Shown here: positions 15,950 to 23,611 of the stretch, piece by piece
Layout: every line of letters starts with the position of its first letter
Numbering within the stretch: the first letter of the stretch is position 1
Assembly (NCBI GenBank): GCA_043424615.1
Contig: JBHWOX010000047.1
Coordinates: forward strand, 1 to 37,720
Source: JAUNQW01 sp043424615
Lineage (GTDB): Bacteria > Bacillota > Bacilli > Lactobacillales > Carnobacteriaceae_A
Reading direction: 5' to 3'
DNA length: 37,720 nt
Notes under the pieces: model-generated
Databases searched by the model: none
The model's input: the letters and a program-made list of their open reading frames with translations, nothing else
Told to the model about the DNA's origin: nothing
Program-made: the position numbers and the translations under genes

Positions 15950-15982
15950 AAAGGACACCATAATCGGTATGGTGTCCTTTTT
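15950..15982 (+). terminator. Strong intrinsic terminator with no recognised gene upstream
   Basis: A perfect 13-bp stem, AAAGGACACCATA (15950-15962) with TATGGTGTCCTTT (15968-15980), has a 5-base loop and ends in TTTTT on the plus strand. The tRNA ends 258 bases upstream, so something else is probably transcribed here. Confidence 0.8.
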
Positions 15983-16270
15983 GTATGCAAATAAAATAAA
16001 AAACTAGGCGATTAGTGAGAACGTTAATTCTTATTTCCTGCCATTTTGAGCATTTGAAAGCTGTTGGAAAATTAAGTGTAGCCGGTACAAGTGACTTTCA
16101 CCAAAATAAAACTAGGCGGGTTGGATCTTTAGAAGGCAGTAAAATCTACAATTTTTAAGTACCTATAATCAGACATAATTTTTCCCATAAAGGGTTTCCA
16201 ACTATAAATTTTCTTTAATTCACTCCTATATTTTCAAAAACTCACCAAACGTTTTAGTTGCCATTAGTCC
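15983..16270. other. Non-coding stretch with a short direct repeat
   Basis: No gene is supported on either strand. A near-identical AATAAAACTAGGCG-type sequence occurs twice, ending at 16010 (with two extra A) and at 16118, about 108 bases apart. A 50-codon open stretch covering the repeats lacks a start codon and resembles nothing I know. Confidence 0.4.
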
Positions 16271-16564
16271 TTATTTTGTATTCGTTTTTCTGCCAGATAA
16301 ACCAATGGCCACCCCTACTAAGAGACCAATTGATATTCCGGTAGCTAAGTTGTCGAAAACTATTCCTAAGGCGGTACCAAGGGACAAGCCAACCGCTATC
16401 CCCACAGACATGTTAGCTTCATCGATTTGATCTTCTTCCTTACTTTCATCTGTTTGCGCGACATCATTTTCTTCCTTTTTGGCTTTTTTCTTAGCAGCAT
16501 ATACCAATAAAACAGCCAAGAAAGAAATAATACAAACGGCTATGATCATGATTGCAATATCCAT
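16271..16564 (-). CDS. Small membrane protein with glycine-rich helices, unknown function
   Basis: 97 residues with a good GGAGG ribosome binding site 7 bases before the ATG. One N-terminal helix (about 3-24) is followed by a charged, acidic-basic linker (AKKKAKKEENDVAQTDESKE, 25-50) and a glycine-zipper-like hydrophobic segment (about 53-90, VGIAVGLSLGTALGIVFDN and GISIGLLVGVAIGLSG) that can form two short helices. It ends in basic residues. The alternating glycine pattern resembles YMGG/glycine-zipper proteins that pack tightly in membranes. It follows rlmCD by 109 bases with no terminator seen, so it may be co-transcribed. No function can be assigned. Confidence 0.7.
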   Translation of the reverse strand: MDIAIMIIAVCIISFLAVLLVYAAKKKAKKEENDVAQTDESKEEDQIDEANMSVGIAVGLSLGTALGIVFDNLATGISIGLLVGVAIGLSGRKTNTK

Positions 16565-16673
16565 CTTTGGTCCTCCAATTTTCCATGTATTTAAATTTTA
16601 TTCATTTGCACACTCATCAATCATTTGCTTTACATTCTCAAAAGTTCCGATACCAATCACTCGTCATTCCCGC

Positions 16674-18062
16674 CTACACGTCTTCGCCCTTTGTCATTAA
16701 GACGACGGACTCCACATGGGTCGTTTGTGGGAACATATCCACGGGTTGAGCTTTAATGGCGTGGTAGCCTCCTTCAAGCAAGTAATTAACATCACGGGCT
16801 TGGGTGGCTGGATTACATGAGATATACACAATTTTTTTAGGACCGACCGCTATAGCAGCGTCTAAAAAGTCTTCATCCAAGCCTTTGCGTGGCGGATCGA
16901 CGACCAGCACATCCATTTCTAAGCCTTCTTTCGCCCATTGGGGAAGGATTTTTTCTGCTGGTCCGCAGTGGAAGTCCACTTGATCGATGCCGTTTAGGGT
17001 GGCATTACGTTTAGCATTTTCAATGGCAGGGGGGACAATTTCAAGCCCATAAACCTGCCCCGCTTCTCTAGCTAAGGCAAGGCTAATCGTCCCTATACCA
17101 CAATAAGCATCCACCACCACTTCATTCCCTTTTAGATCGGCATAATCTAAGGCCACTTGATAAAGTCGCTCGGCTTGGGGAGTGTTGACCTGGTAAAAAC
17201 TCTGGTGGGAAATTTCAAAGTCTAGACCCAGCATGCTGTCTCTATAATAATCATGGCCATAAAGCACACGGCTCTCGCGGCCTAGAATGACATTGGTATT
17301 GCGGTCATTAATATTTTGAACCAAGCTGACCAAGTCAGGTAAGGCTTGGCAAATGTCGGCCACTATATCATTTTTATGGGGGAGGTCAATGCCATTGGTC
17401 ACTAAAACAACCATCAATTCACCACTATAATGCCCCCGTCGAATCACAAGATGGCGGATGATCCCTGACAGGTTTTCTTCGTCGTAAGCTGGGATATCAT
17501 ACTTGCGCAAAATATCCCGCACCATCAGGATGGCTCGATCTATTTCAGGATCTTGAATTTTGAAATCTTCCATAGGAATGAGGTCATGACTTCGTTGGCG
17601 GTAAGTTCCGGTTTGTAGAAGACCGTCTATCTCTTGAACAGGTACCTGAGCTTTGTTGCGGTAGCCATAAGGATGATCCATCCCTAGACATTCCGCCACG
17701 GGCCAGTCTTTTAGGCCGGCCGTCCGCTGAAAAACATTGATGACCTGCTCCCGCTTGAAAGCTAGCTGGGCTTCATAGCTCATATGTTGGAGGGGCATGG
17801 TCCCTGTTTTCGAATAAATCTCTTCTTCAACAGCTTGCCGATCAGGGCTGGGCGTGATAATCTCTTCTAATTTACCGTAGCCAAAGTTTTTATTGGTCTT
17901 AACCACCTTGAATTGGATCAATTCTCCAGGCAAGGCTCCTTCCACGAATAAAGGGTAGCCGTCTACTTTGACTACCCCCTTCCCTTCATAAGATAAATCG
18001 ATCACTTCTGCCTGATGGCTTTCATTTTTATTAACAGCATACGTTCGTTTGGATTGAGACAT
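16674..18062 (-). CDS. rlmCD: 23S rRNA (uracil-5)-methyltransferase RlmCD
   Basis: 462 residues, m5U methyltransferase. It has a TRAM domain (about 10-70), motif I VVDAYCGIGTISLALA, DPPRKG, the nucleophile Cys416 in YISCNP and the base Glu451 in THVES. As in the paralogue at 737-2137, the iron-sulfur cysteines are missing (TGTMPLQHMSY at the usual CGGC position). In B. subtilis the single enzyme YefA/RlmCD modifies both U747 and U1939 and lies next to the gatCAB and lipid kinase genes. The same order here (dagK stop six bases before this start) makes this the likely orthologue. The ribosome binding site GGAGATTGA overlaps the end of dagK, indicating translational coupling. Confidence 0.93.
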   Translation of the reverse strand: MSQSKRTYAVNKNESHQAEVIDLSYEGKGVVKVDGYPLFVEGALPGELIQFKVVKTNKNFGYGKLEEIITPSPDRQAVEEEIYSKTGTMPLQHMSYEAQLAFKREQVINVFQRTAGLKDWPVAECLGMDHPYGYRNKAQVPVQEIDGLLQTGTYRQRSHDLIPMEDFKIQDPEIDRAILMVRDILRKYDIPAYDEENLSGIIRHLVIRRGHYSGELMVVLVTNGIDLPHKNDIVADICQALPDLVSLVQNINDRNTNVILGRESRVLYGHDYYRDSMLGLDFEISHQSFYQVNTPQAERLYQVALDYADLKGNEVVVDAYCGIGTISLALAREAGQVYGLEIVPPAIENAKRNATLNGIDQVDFHCGPAEKILPQWAKEGLEMDVLVVDPPRKGLDEDFLDAAIAVGPKKIVYISCNPATQARDVNYLLEGGYHAIKAQPVDMFPQTTHVESVVLMTKGEDV

Positions 18063-18068
18063 GACTAA

Positions 18069-19085
18069 TCAATCTCCTTCCTTCTCTCTGTAATTTCTAA
18101 CTTTTTGAATAAATTCAGCTTTAAGCTGGGCCGTCTCATCATCGCGGGGATCGATGGAATGGGTCATCAAATCCACATCTCCCACGAATTCAATATGTTG
18201 TTGAAGGTTAGTAAAAGTCACCGGCGCATGGCCACCCACATCACCGTCTAAATTTACTAATAATTTTTCGCCATACAAGGGCTCAACTTTTACCTTGGAG
18301 GATTTGGTATAAATCACATCCTCATCATTGATATGCTGGCCATTGTTCAATAATTTCATCAAGATATTGGCAATTTTTATTAAATTACTGGTCTTAATAA
18401 TGATTAAAATAAAATTGCCATCGCCTGGAACGGCATCGGGAGCTACCGAAGAGAAGCCGCCAAAGGTCTCAGTCAGGGTGACGAAAACAGCCGAACAATC
18501 TCCTTCATAAACACCGGAGTCATAGCTAATTCTCATAGGAGAAGACTGGGTCATTTGGGGAAGCATTTCTGCCCCCTTAGCAATATAAGCCAGGTAGCCC
18601 AGGGTCGATTTTAAAGCGGGACTCACTTGAAAAGTCAGCTCGGTCATTGTTCCCAAGGCGGCAATATTGACAAAGGTTTGTTGGTGGTCGGCCGTTTGAG
18701 AATAGCCGATATCCATGGGAATAAATTCATTCTTAAAAATCACGCGGGCCGCTTGAAGGATATCGTTACGGCTCACTCCCAGAGCATGGGCATAGTCGTT
18801 GGAGGTGCCGCCTGGTATGACTGCCATCTTAGGGCGATGATCGAGTGGGCTGATTCCGTTGACAACTTCATTAACCGTCCCGTCTCCTCCCGCGGCAATG
18901 ATTAAATCAAAGCCAGCTAAGGCTGCACGTCGCGCTTCTTTTTCGGCTGATTTTTCTTCTGGTGTCGTTCGAAAAGCAGAAGTTTCATAGCCCGCTTGTT
19001 CATAAATATCTAGAATTTCTGCCAAATGTTCAGTTAATTGCTCACGACCTGAGCTTGGATTATAAATTAAACGGGCTCGTTTCAC
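18069..19085 (-). CDS. dagK: Diacylglycerol kinase (lipid kinase, DgkB/YegS type)
   Basis: 338 residues from GTG at 19085. GGGAGG sits 7 bases upstream, and MKRARLIYNPSSG is the normal family start; the longer reading frame to 19145 and a GTG at 19088 are less likely. The catalytic-domain motif AAGGDGTVNEVVNG (65-78) binds ATP. The enzyme phosphorylates diacylglycerol released by lipoteichoic acid synthesis, recycling it to phosphatidic acid. A promoter lies at 19116-19145. It forms an operon with rlmCD. In related genomes dagK follows gatB directly; here a plus-strand dehydrogenase gene separates them, so it has acquired or kept its own promoter. Confidence 0.93.
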   Translation of the reverse strand: MKRARLIYNPSSGREQLTEHLAEILDIYEQAGYETSAFRTTPEEKSAEKEARRAALAGFDLIIAAGGDGTVNEVVNGISPLDHRPKMAVIPGGTSNDYAHALGVSRNDILQAARVIFKNEFIPMDIGYSQTADHQQTFVNIAALGTMTELTFQVSPALKSTLGYLAYIAKGAEMLPQMTQSSPMRISYDSGVYEGDCSAVFVTLTETFGGFSSVAPDAVPGDGNFILIIIKTSNLIKIANILMKLLNNGQHINDEDVIYTKSSKVKVEPLYGEKLLVNLDGDVGGHAPVTFTNLQQHIEFVGDVDLMTHSIDPRDDETAQLKAEFIQKVRNYREKEGD

Positions 19086-19115
19086 CACGGATCCTCCCTT
19101 ACTTTTTCTACAGCT

Positions 19116-19145
19116 ATTATACATGAATGAAGGGCTTTCTCTCAA
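19116..19145 (-). promoter_or_regulatory. dagK-rlmCD promoter
   Basis: TTGAGA (19140-19145), an 18-base spacer and TATAAT (19116-19121), about 30 bases upstream of the GTG start. Confidence 0.7.
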
Positions 19146-19271
19146 TCAATCCAATAAAAGGCTGATATTTATTAAATTATTTCCAATTCAAAATTCTATT
19201 AATATTTCTTTTTCATTGGTATCCTTAAGTTAGTCAATCGTTCCTCGTATTTTAATAAAGGAGAGATAGCC

Positions 19272-20243
19272 ATGAAAGGTTGGCAATTTACTAAAACAGG
19301 TGTGGCACCGAAATTAATTGAACAGGAAGATCCAAAAGCAGGTCAAGGTGAAGTTGTCTTAGAAATGAAAGCAGCTGGTCTATGTCATTCAGACGTTGGA
19401 GCTTTAGAAGACGAATCTTGGATGGAAATCATTACAGCAGCACCTCTCATCTTTGGACACGAAGCTGCCGGTCAAGTGGCTGAAGTTGGTGAAGGAGTCA
19501 GTGATTTTGAAGTGGGTGACCGAGTAGGAGTCGCTCCTATCAACCCTGAAACTAACGAAACCATTGGTTACCAACGCGATGGAGGGTATGCCACAAAATT
19601 ATGTGTCCCTGCTAACCAACTGATCAAATTACCTGATGGTGTGACATTCACTCAAGGAGCCGCCGCTACAGATGCGGGAATGACTTCTTACCATGCCCTC
19701 TTCGAAGTTGGAGGAGCTAAAAAAGGTGATAAAGTCGGAATTGTTGGTATTGGTGGTCTCGGCCAATTCGCCCTACAAATGGCTTTAGCGACTGGCTGTG
19801 AAGTCTATGCTGCTGATGTGGCCGAACATGCCCGTCAATTTGCAGAAAAATCTGGCGCACATGAGGTGGCTGAAGATATTGCTGAATTTGCAGATGAGAA
19901 CTTAGATATTATCATCGACTATGCTGGATTCAAAGATTCCTTTAACTCTTGCTTGAAAGCTGCAGCTTTCAAAGGAACCATTGTATTAGTGGGAATGGGT
20001 AATTCGACTCTCGACTTAAATGTTAACGATGTCATTTTAAAACAACTCACTATTAAAGGGTCAAATGGAGGAAATGCTGAAGACATCGCCGGTGTCTATG
20101 AATTCTTCCAAGAAGATAGCCTGCACCCTGAATTAACTGAAATTGAATTCGAAGAAATCGGGGAAGGTTTAGAAAAATTAAAAGAAGGTAAAGTGTCAGG
20201 ACGTTTAGTCGCACGCATCAACCGTGAAGATGGCGAAGAATAA
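19272..20243 (+). CDS. Zinc-dependent alcohol dehydrogenase-like medium-chain oxidoreductase
   Basis: 323 residues, MDR superfamily. The N-terminal GroES-like domain has catalytic-zinc ligands Cys38 (GLCHSD) and His63-Glu64 (FGHEAAG). The Rossmann domain starts at VGIVGIGGLGQFALQMA (about 165-181). The four structural-zinc cysteines of classical ADHs are missing from the 85-115 region, which reads VGVAPINPETNETIGYQRDG. It oxidises or reduces an alcohol/aldehyde pair with NAD(P); the substrate is unknown. The ribosome binding site is AAAGGAG. It lies on the opposite strand between gatB and dagK, interrupting a block that is otherwise co-directional, so it was probably inserted there. Confidence 0.88.
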   Translation: MKGWQFTKTGVAPKLIEQEDPKAGQGEVVLEMKAAGLCHSDVGALEDESWMEIITAAPLIFGHEAAGQVAEVGEGVSDFEVGDRVGVAPINPETNETIGYQRDGGYATKLCVPANQLIKLPDGVTFTQGAAATDAGMTSYHALFEVGGAKKGDKVGIVGIGGLGQFALQMALATGCEVYAADVAEHARQFAEKSGAHEVAEDIAEFADENLDIIIDYAGFKDSFNSCLKAAAFKGTIVLVGMGNSTLDLNVNDVILKQLTIKGSNGGNAEDIAGVYEFFQEDSLHPELTEIEFEEIGEGLEKLKEGKVSGRLVARINREDGEE

Positions 20244-20265
20244 ACACTAAGACCCATGATTTTAT

Positions 20266-20291
20266 AGGGCTGCTCAGGCAGCTCTTTTTTT
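20266..20291 (+). terminator. Intrinsic terminator of the dehydrogenase gene
   Basis: An 8-bp stem, AGGGCTGC (20266-20273) with GCAGCTCT (20278-20285), has one G-T pair and loop TCAG, followed by seven T. It begins about 22 bases after the stop. Confidence 0.85.
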
Positions 20292-20321
20292 ATTGGCTAT
20301 ATTCGTATGAACTCCTTTGTG

Positions 20322-20357
20322 CCATAAAAAAAGCAGTTACCTAATCGGTAACTGCTT
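20322..20357 (-). terminator. Intrinsic terminator after gatB
   Basis: An 11-bp perfect stem, AAGCAGTTACC (20331-20341) with GGTAACTGCTT (20347-20357), has a 5-base loop and is followed on the minus strand by TTTTTTT. It ends the pcrA-to-gatB unit. Confidence 0.88.
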
Positions 20358-20372
20358 ATATTATTTTCGTTA

Positions 20373-21803
20373 TTATCGTTTATCAATTTCAATCCGTAAG
20401 ATTTTATTAACCATTTCAGGATTGGCCTGACCTTTGGTTTTCTTCATGGTTTGACCCACTAAGTAACCAAGAGCACGATCTTTTCCGTCTTTATAGTCGT
20501 CGATAGATTGTTGGTTTTCATCTAAGACTTCCGTAATTATCTCAGTTAATTGGCCTTCGTCTGAAATTTGTTTCCATCCATTGGCTTCGACAACGTTATC
20601 AGCATCTCCACCATGAGCCATTAATTCAGCAAATAATTTTTTACCCATCTTAGAAGAAATCGTACCATCATCCATCAAGGCGATTGAGTCAGCCAAGTGT
20701 TTAGGAGTGTATGGGGTATCAGATAATTCTACTTGCTCATCATTTAAGTGAGCGGAAATATCTCCCATTAACCAGTTAGAAGCTTGTTTTGGATCTGCTC
20801 CTAATTCAACGGTCTCATCGAAGAAGTCTGACATTTCTTTAGTCGCTGTTAAGACTTCCGCATCGTATTCAGGCAGACCATATTCTTCGACATAACGTTG
20901 GCGGCGTTTGCCTGGCATTTCAGGAATTTCAGAGCGGACTTGTTCAATCCATTCATCAGAAATTTCTAACGGAACAATATCCGCGTCTGGAATTAAGCGA
21001 TAATCATTTTCAGTGTCTTTGACACGCATGAGGTCAGTTTCGCCTGTTTCAACATTGTAGCGGCGAGTTTGTCCTTGAACTTCCCCACCTTTAAGATAGA
21101 TTCGTTCTTGGCGTTTAACCTCATATTTCAAGGCTTTACGCACGTAATTTAGGGAGTTTAAGTTTTTAACCTCACATTTTTCGTTGAAGGCCTCTTGCCC
21201 ATAAGGACGGAGAGAGATATTGGCATCGCAACGAAGGGATCCTTCTTCCATCTTCACGTCAGAAACGCCTGAGAAGAGAACGGCTTGACGAACCGCATCC
21301 AAATAAGCATAGGCTTCTTCAGGTGAGTGCATATCTGGATAAGACACTATCTCAATCAAAGATGTACCTGCACGGTTTAAGTCGGCATAGGAATCATTGT
21401 TGTTCCCGTGGGTGTTTTTCCCTGCATCTTGTTCCAAATGCAAGCGTTCAATTCTGATGGTACGTGGTTCCCCATCCACTTCAATATCAATATGACCGTC
21501 ATAACCAATCGGCAACTTGTCTTGGGAGATTTGGTAGCCTTGTGGTAGGTCAGGATAGAAATAATTTTTACGGTCAAAATGAGTGAATTGGTGGATGTCC
21601 ATATTCAAGGCTAAAGAAGCACGCATGGCAGAGTCGATAGACTCTTGATTTAAGCGTGGCAATTGGCCAGGATGAGCAAAGTCATAAGCATTGGTATTTT
21701 CATTGGGCTCAGCTCCGAAATGGGAGGGAGAAAGTGAAAATACTTTTGAAGCAGTGTTTAATTCAATATGGATTTCTAATCCGATAATGGTTTCAAGATT
21801 CAT
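20373..21803 (-). CDS. gatB: Asp-tRNA(Asn)/Glu-tRNA(Gln) amidotransferase subunit B
   Basis: 476 residues, standard length. GatB binds the mischarged tRNA and phosphorylates the Glu or Asp side chain before amidation. Family signatures are visible: LEIHIELNT at the start, FDRKNYFYPDLPQGYQISQ (78-96), EIVSYPDMHSPEEAYAYL, and a C-terminal helical GatB/YqeY tail ending NPEMVNKILRIEI. The start has GGAGGTAAATAATTC upstream, only three bases after the gatA stop, so the genes are coupled. It is the last gene of the pcrA-ligA-camS-gatCAB block and is followed by a strong terminator. Confidence 0.97.
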   Translation of the reverse strand: MNLETIIGLEIHIELNTASKVFSLSPSHFGAEPNENTNAYDFAHPGQLPRLNQESIDSAMRASLALNMDIHQFTHFDRKNYFYPDLPQGYQISQDKLPIGYDGHIDIEVDGEPRTIRIERLHLEQDAGKNTHGNNNDSYADLNRAGTSLIEIVSYPDMHSPEEAYAYLDAVRQAVLFSGVSDVKMEEGSLRCDANISLRPYGQEAFNEKCEVKNLNSLNYVRKALKYEVKRQERIYLKGGEVQGQTRRYNVETGETDLMRVKDTENDYRLIPDADIVPLEISDEWIEQVRSEIPEMPGKRRQRYVEEYGLPEYDAEVLTATKEMSDFFDETVELGADPKQASNWLMGDISAHLNDEQVELSDTPYTPKHLADSIALMDDGTISSKMGKKLFAELMAHGGDADNVVEANGWKQISDEGQLTEIITEVLDENQQSIDDYKDGKDRALGYLVGQTMKKTKGQANPEMVNKILRIEIDKR

Positions 21804-21806
21804 GAA

Positions 21807-23273
21807 TTATTTACCTCCGTTCAAGTCAGGATGAGCGGTATGGAAGTCGGTTTGGCTTTGGTAGTAGTGGCCTGCCTGGAATAAAGTAGCTTCTGATTGA
21901 GCAGATCCGACGATTTGCATGGCTACTGGAAGTCCGTCAGAGTTGAAACCGCAAGGAACCGTCAGTGCCGCCACATGTCCCAAGTTAGCCATGGCCGTTA
22001 ATTGGTCGTCTACAGCGGCCACTTGAGGGTCGCGTTTTTGGCCTAAATCTGAAGCCACATCAGCCGTTTGAGGCGTAATAATGATATCCACTTGCTCAAA
22101 AGCTTTTTGGAAATCTTCTTTGAGTAAGGTTCTGACACGTGCCGCTTGGTGGTAATAATCCTCTTTACGCTCAGCAGAGGTGATATACATCCCTTCTACG
22201 ATACGTTTTTTAACTTCTTCACCAAAACCTTCTGTACGGGAATTAACATACAGAGATTCCAAATCATCATAATTCTCAGCACGGTGGCCGTAACGAATCC
22301 CATCGTAACGTTCCATTAGGGTATTACTTTCACCACGTTGAAGAATCAAGTATAAATCATCAACTACAGCCACTCTTGGGATTGAAACGGTTTGAACTTT
22401 AGCTCCTGCTTGTTCAAAGACGGCAATGGCTTCTTTGACACGCTCTTGGACTTGGCTGTCGATCTGGTCATGATTTTCAAACTCTTCAATCACTCCGATA
22501 GTCAAGTGGTCTACGCCCTCATCAATATGGGCCAGATAGTCTGGAGCTTCATCTTGGATGGATGTCATCTCACGCTCATCATGGCCAGCTAAGACTTGGG
22601 TAATGGCAGCATTGTCATAAACGGTATGAGTCATTGCCCCAATGGTATCAAGGGATGAAGCCATGGCCACCACTCCGAAACGTGGAATTAAACCATAAGA
22701 AGGTTTCAACCCAACTAAGCCATTGAAGGCAGCAGGCGTACGGACAGATCCTCCTGTATCGGTTCCTAAAGCGACTGGAACTTGACCAGAAGCAACCGCT
22801 GCTGCTGATCCACCTGATGAACCACCAGGAATTTTACTAGTATCCCAAGCATTAGCCGTTGGGTGGAAATAAGAAGTTTCAGTCGTCGATCCCATAGCGA
22901 ATTCATCTAAGTTGGTTTTTCCAATGATGATAGCGCCTGCTTCACGCAAACGTTCAACAATAGTCGCATCGTAAATGCCCACATAATTCTCTAAATAACG
23001 GCTGGCAGCAGTCATGACTTCCCCATCAATAATGATATTATCTTTTAAGGCGATAGGAATCCCTTTGAGATAGTCATTTTCGCCTATGCCTTCCTCATCA
23101 ATCGCACGGGCTTCTTCTAGGGCTTGTTCTTTTCGACTTGAAATGAAAGCTTGAATGTCATCTTCCACCTCGTCCATACGGTCGAACACTCGCTCTACTA
23201 ATTCCACAGCAGTGGTTTGGCCATCCACTAGTTGTTGGTGTAAAGTTTTAATATCTTCTGTACAAAAGCTCAT
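21807..23273 (-). CDS. gatA: Asp-tRNA(Asn)/Glu-tRNA(Gln) amidotransferase subunit A
   Basis: 488 residues, amidase-signature family. GatA hydrolyses glutamine and channels ammonia to GatB. The Ser-cisSer-Lys triad is intact: Lys77 (IALKDNI), cis-Ser152 in the PGGSSGGSAAAVASG stretch and nucleophile Ser176 in GTDTGGSVRTP. The gene begins three bases after the gatC stop, with GGAAGGCG as ribosome binding site, so it is translated together with gatC and gatB. Confidence 0.97.
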   Translation of the reverse strand: MSFCTEDIKTLHQQLVDGQTTAVELVERVFDRMDEVEDDIQAFISSRKEQALEEARAIDEEGIGENDYLKGIPIALKDNIIIDGEVMTAASRYLENYVGIYDATIVERLREAGAIIIGKTNLDEFAMGSTTETSYFHPTANAWDTSKIPGGSSGGSAAAVASGQVPVALGTDTGGSVRTPAAFNGLVGLKPSYGLIPRFGVVAMASSLDTIGAMTHTVYDNAAITQVLAGHDEREMTSIQDEAPDYLAHIDEGVDHLTIGVIEEFENHDQIDSQVQERVKEAIAVFEQAGAKVQTVSIPRVAVVDDLYLILQRGESNTLMERYDGIRYGHRAENYDDLESLYVNSRTEGFGEEVKKRIVEGMYITSAERKEDYYHQAARVRTLLKEDFQKAFEQVDIIITPQTADVASDLGQKRDPQVAAVDDQLTAMANLGHVAALTVPCGFNSDGLPVAMQIVGSAQSEATLFQAGHYYQSQTDFHTAHPDLNGGK

Positions 23274-23276
23274 GGA

Positions 23277-23588
23277 TTAAGCGCCTTCCTTTCCGTCATC
23301 AATCATGGCAGGGACTTCGATAAAGTCATCCGCATCCTGTTCAGGGACGTTCTTGAATAATTCTTCTCGACTTTCAGTTTTTTGAGGTTCATCCGGTCGT
23401 AAGACATTACGGATATCGTTCCCGAAGTAAGTGGGCTTGACATCGGTGGTATCAATCTCATTCAACCGCTCGGCTGCTTGGTCCACTCCTTCTAATCGTC
23501 CAATTAAGTCTTCGGCTTCTTGGTCAGTTAAATCAAGCTTGGTCTGCAGGGCCAAAGCTTTGATTTCTTCGATTGAAATTTTGCTCAT
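23277..23588 (-). CDS. gatC: Asp-tRNA(Asn)/Glu-tRNA(Gln) amidotransferase subunit C
   Basis: 103 residues, the small subunit that wraps between GatA and GatB and stabilises the complex. It has the typical N-terminal ISIEEIKALALQTKLDLT helix and the late FGNDIRNVLRPDEP segment. TAGGAGAT lies upstream of the ATG. It begins 23 bases after the camS stop and is the first gene of the gatCAB trio. Confidence 0.95.
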   Translation of the reverse strand: MSKISIEEIKALALQTKLDLTDQEAEDLIGRLEGVDQAAERLNEIDTTDVKPTYFGNDIRNVLRPDEPQKTESREELFKNVPEQDADDFIEVPAMIDDGKEGA

Positions 23589-23611
23589 AATAATCTCCTA
23601 TCTTCAACTAT

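Noticed and set aside
15983..16165. Open stretch of about 50 codons on the plus strand in the empty region
   Set aside because: No start codon with a ribosome binding site and no recognisable motif.
16598..16660. 21-codon minus-strand frame reading VIGIGTFENVKQMIDECANE
   Set aside because: Looks protein-like but has no proper ribosome binding site and lies between rlmCD and the small membrane gene; could be a remnant tail of a lost gene, too short to call.
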